The notes under the pieces were generated by a model. That model had not been told where the DNA came from. It worked only from the letters and a program-made list of their open reading frames with translations, and ran no database searches. From Puniceicoccales bacterium (GTDB lineage Bacteria > Verrucomicrobiota > Verrucomicrobiae > Opitutales > LL51): a stretch of DNA of 8,238 nucleotides. Shown here one piece after another: positions 7,501 to 8,238 of the stretch. Numbering within the stretch: position 1 is the stretch's first letter; each line of letters opens with the position of its first letter. The stretch lies in contig JAIRLG010000048.1 in the NCBI GenBank assembly GCA_031259625.1, positions 1 through 8,238 on the forward strand, in the 5' to 3' direction. Both the position numbers and the translations under genes were made by a program.

Positions 7501-7651
7501 GGATTTTTATCGACGGGTTCGTCGGGAGGATCTGGAGGAACTGGCGCGTCGAGTCCTGCGCCCGGAGGCCCTGCATCGCCATCTCATCCGACCCGATACT
7601 TTGCGGAGTAAGGGGCAAAGGGCTCCGTTCCGGCGCCGGAGGCATCGCTGA
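4562..7651 (+). CDS. Exported two-domain M16 (insulinase/pitrilysin-like) zinc metallopeptidase
   Basis: A large M16-family peptidase of 1029 residues from the ATG at 4562; an in-frame TTG at 4523 would give 1042. Residue numbers here follow the TTG start. A basic N-terminus and hydrophobic run (25-42) ending in SALGAG suggest a Sec signal peptide, followed by a Pro/Glu/Ser-rich linker (50-115). The first catalytic half carries the inverted zinc motif HFLEH (H168, E171, H172), with the third ligand probably E255 in VVLAEV. The GRGLLEQEEGQEGLLALLGSL region (641-661) of the second half lacks HxxEH, as expected for the non-catalytic half. The R-x6-Y pair that contacts substrate is present at R891/Y898. 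Length and pairing resemble PqqL-type periplasmic peptidases. The ATG is preferred because it gives a shorter n-region; neither start has a strong ribosome site. The C-terminus ends in an arginine-rich tail. The substrate is unknown. Confidence 0.92.
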   Translation: MQNRKWENLGVWRFVFYCLSLGLCSALGAGNDVAGREVGSSKTLSEEFISLQPEDAVSPPSNKADKAEPVEPKESRVSASPVAEVPEAPLPEGLDSLPPLESYLRDDAEILAGTLANGFRYVLYPHPHPQERIHAILCVQAGSLMERPVAGGVAHFLEHLAFCGSEHFPKGELVHYLEKLGMAFGPDLNASTALECTYYFLDLPRADEELFETALEVFYDYACGLEISPEEVERERGVVLAEVRDRDGPTLRIARRVVQHLFAETLFADAISVGEPEIIRKLGAPQLREFYRRWYAPNRMILVMVGDFVPEKWRPMVEAKMSSIPPKAEMANPYEGEFPSWERRVFRYLRDEQLDKVAVSVAALSPALPKGDSVERRRKELCRLMGQGILEERLLDRNRERNNLFLIPIVEQCELFPGCYYSNVYLGGLKDWQLTLAFLEQELRRIRLFGFQAEEVDRSRRKLLSGLEHAYRRFKTSRSSDLALSLVDSRHRDLRWLSPQDSYELSRRLLKDLGPSAVTEAWNELWAYPNRFVFMSGPEALPETIHREIQEVFEDSARTPIEPPSTQKPASFGYGIPSSSEPISSLVESQHYVEDLDFHQVVFKNRVRLNVKTTDFKKDQVKVAMHFGRGLLEQEEGQEGLLALLGSLFMDGGLGKHSAEELQKVLADRVLGLRFGVEEDAFVMYGGSSSRDFRSLCELARAYFEEPAYREEAREDALKLFRQREEAESKSPEAVYAWRIPHRLSGEHFAFRRARWAEIERWNREDVARYFGDILKKAYLEISVVGDIAVDEAIRSVGETLGRMPAREDFPNSLERKRILKIPPAERVELGYCAAGSEHPTAELHLFWPGLLEENIELYRRQRLLAKLLSGRLLERIRHDRGEAYSPYAHYLESEAFPAYRWIHAGISVDPKNVRAVEATILAEVERLRKEGISEDEFRRVLEPERQAMRDCRRENVYWLNVLSFSQADGRSLAHARTLEDFYRRVRREDLEELARRVLRPEALHRHLIRPDTLRSKGQRAPFRRRRHR

Positions 7652-7666
7652 GGCTTGGGGAAATTT

Positions 7667-8238
7667 ATGGACTTTCTGGGCCTAAGGGACAAGAGCTTCC
7701 TGGTCGCCGGTTTGGCCAACCGCAAGAGCATCGCGTGGCATGTGGGGCAGGGCCTGGAGGCCTGCGGCGCCGAGGTTTTCTACAGCGTCCGCTCCGAAGC
7801 CCGTAGGCTTTCGCTCCGGGCGCTCCTGGGGGAACGGGAGGTCTTTGTCTGCGACGTCGAGGAGGAGGGCCAAATCCATTCGCTGGCCCAGGGGCTTGCC
7901 GACCGAGGAATTGCGCTGGATGGCTTCGTCCACTCCCTGGCATTTGCCAATTACGGCCGTGGGCTTCGGCCCTTTCACGAGACGCTGCGCGGGGACTTTT
8001 TGCAGGCGATGGAGATCTCCTGCTTTTCGCTGGTGGAGCTGGCGAGGGCCCTGAAGCCGCTTTTGAGGAGGGATGCGTCGGTGGTGGCGATGGGGATTTC
8101 CTCGCAGGTGGTGGCGGAGAATTACGGCTACATGTCGCCGGTCAAGGCGGCGCTGGAGAGCGTGGTGCGGTTTTTGGCCAAGTCCTTCAGCCACGACGGC
8201 GAGGTGCGCTTCAACTGCGTGAAGGCGAGCCCGCTGAA
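7667..8238 (+). CDS. fabI: Enoyl-[acyl-carrier-protein] reductase, FabI-type SDR (3' end cut off by window)
   Basis: The first 190 codons of an NAD(P)H-dependent enoyl-ACP reductase that would carry out the last reduction of each fatty-acid elongation cycle. FabI features are the G-x5-SIAW nucleotide-binding loop (G15 to W24), CDV at 62-64 contacting the adenine, DGFVHS at 85-90, and the catalytic Y-x6-K pair at Y153/K160 followed by AALES and a VRFN strand. The window ends shortly after ASPL, so about a quarter of a normal 255-265 residue protein is missing. By position-matching to E. coli FabI, the first tyrosine of the Y-x9-Y pair (Tyr146) corresponds to G143 here, while the essential Tyr and Lys are kept. 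The gene starts 15 nt after the M16 stop with a modest GGGGA 5 nt upstream, so it is probably cotranscribed. A divergent FabI-like SDR with another substrate is the main alternative. Confidence 0.85.
   Translation, partial: MDFLGLRDKSFLVAGLANRKSIAWHVGQGLEACGAEVFYSVRSEARRLSLRALLGEREVFVCDVEEEGQIHSLAQGLADRGIALDGFVHSLAFANYGRGLRPFHETLRGDFLQAMEISCFSLVELARALKPLLRRDASVVAMGISSQVVAENYGYMSPVKAALESVVRFLAKSFSHDGEVRFNCVKASPL

Noticed and set aside
7682..8194. Leftward reading frame opposite fabI
   Set aside because: The FabI motifs on the plus strand explain this region.

Overview
The window comes from a GC-rich bacterial chromosome. It holds five protein genes in two divergent blocks and an unusual palindromic element at its left end. 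A eukaryotic-type UDP-sugar pyrophosphorylase (UDPGP family), an enlarged phospho-sugar mutase, an FtsB/DivIC-like protein and an InhA/FabI-type enoyl reductase, together with weak or absent Shine-Dalgarno sequences, suggest the PVC superphylum, perhaps Verrucomicrobiota. This placement is inference from recognised protein styles, not from a marker gene.

Positions 1-432 contain no credible gene. From 36 to 346 lies a nested palindrome. A 13-bp perfect outer stem (36-48 with 334-346) encloses two cloverleaf-like modules, A (58-148) and B (201-297). Each is a closing stem with three hairpin arms that abut almost without unpaired bases. B looks like an inverted, diverged copy of A: the closing stems differ by a paired, compensatory G-C/C-G swap, and the arms correspond in order when B is read on the other strand. 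The hairpins have 3-nt loops. This is the most unusual signal in the window, and I do not recognise it as a named element.

Positions 433-4344 hold a leftward block, transcribed in the order ftsB-like, UDPGP-family nucleotidyltransferase, phospho-sugar mutase. The first two genes are directly abutted; the mutase follows after 138 nt. The mutase can make hexose-1-phosphate and the nucleotidyltransferase can activate it to a UDP-sugar, so the block probably joins envelope-precursor synthesis with a divisome component.

Positions 4345-4522 are a divergent intergenic region with a candidate leftward promoter. The rightward block is a large exported two-domain M16 zinc metallopeptidase followed after 15 nt by an enoyl-ACP reductase cut by the right edge. 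The close spacing suggests one transcript, although the two products have no evident biochemical link.
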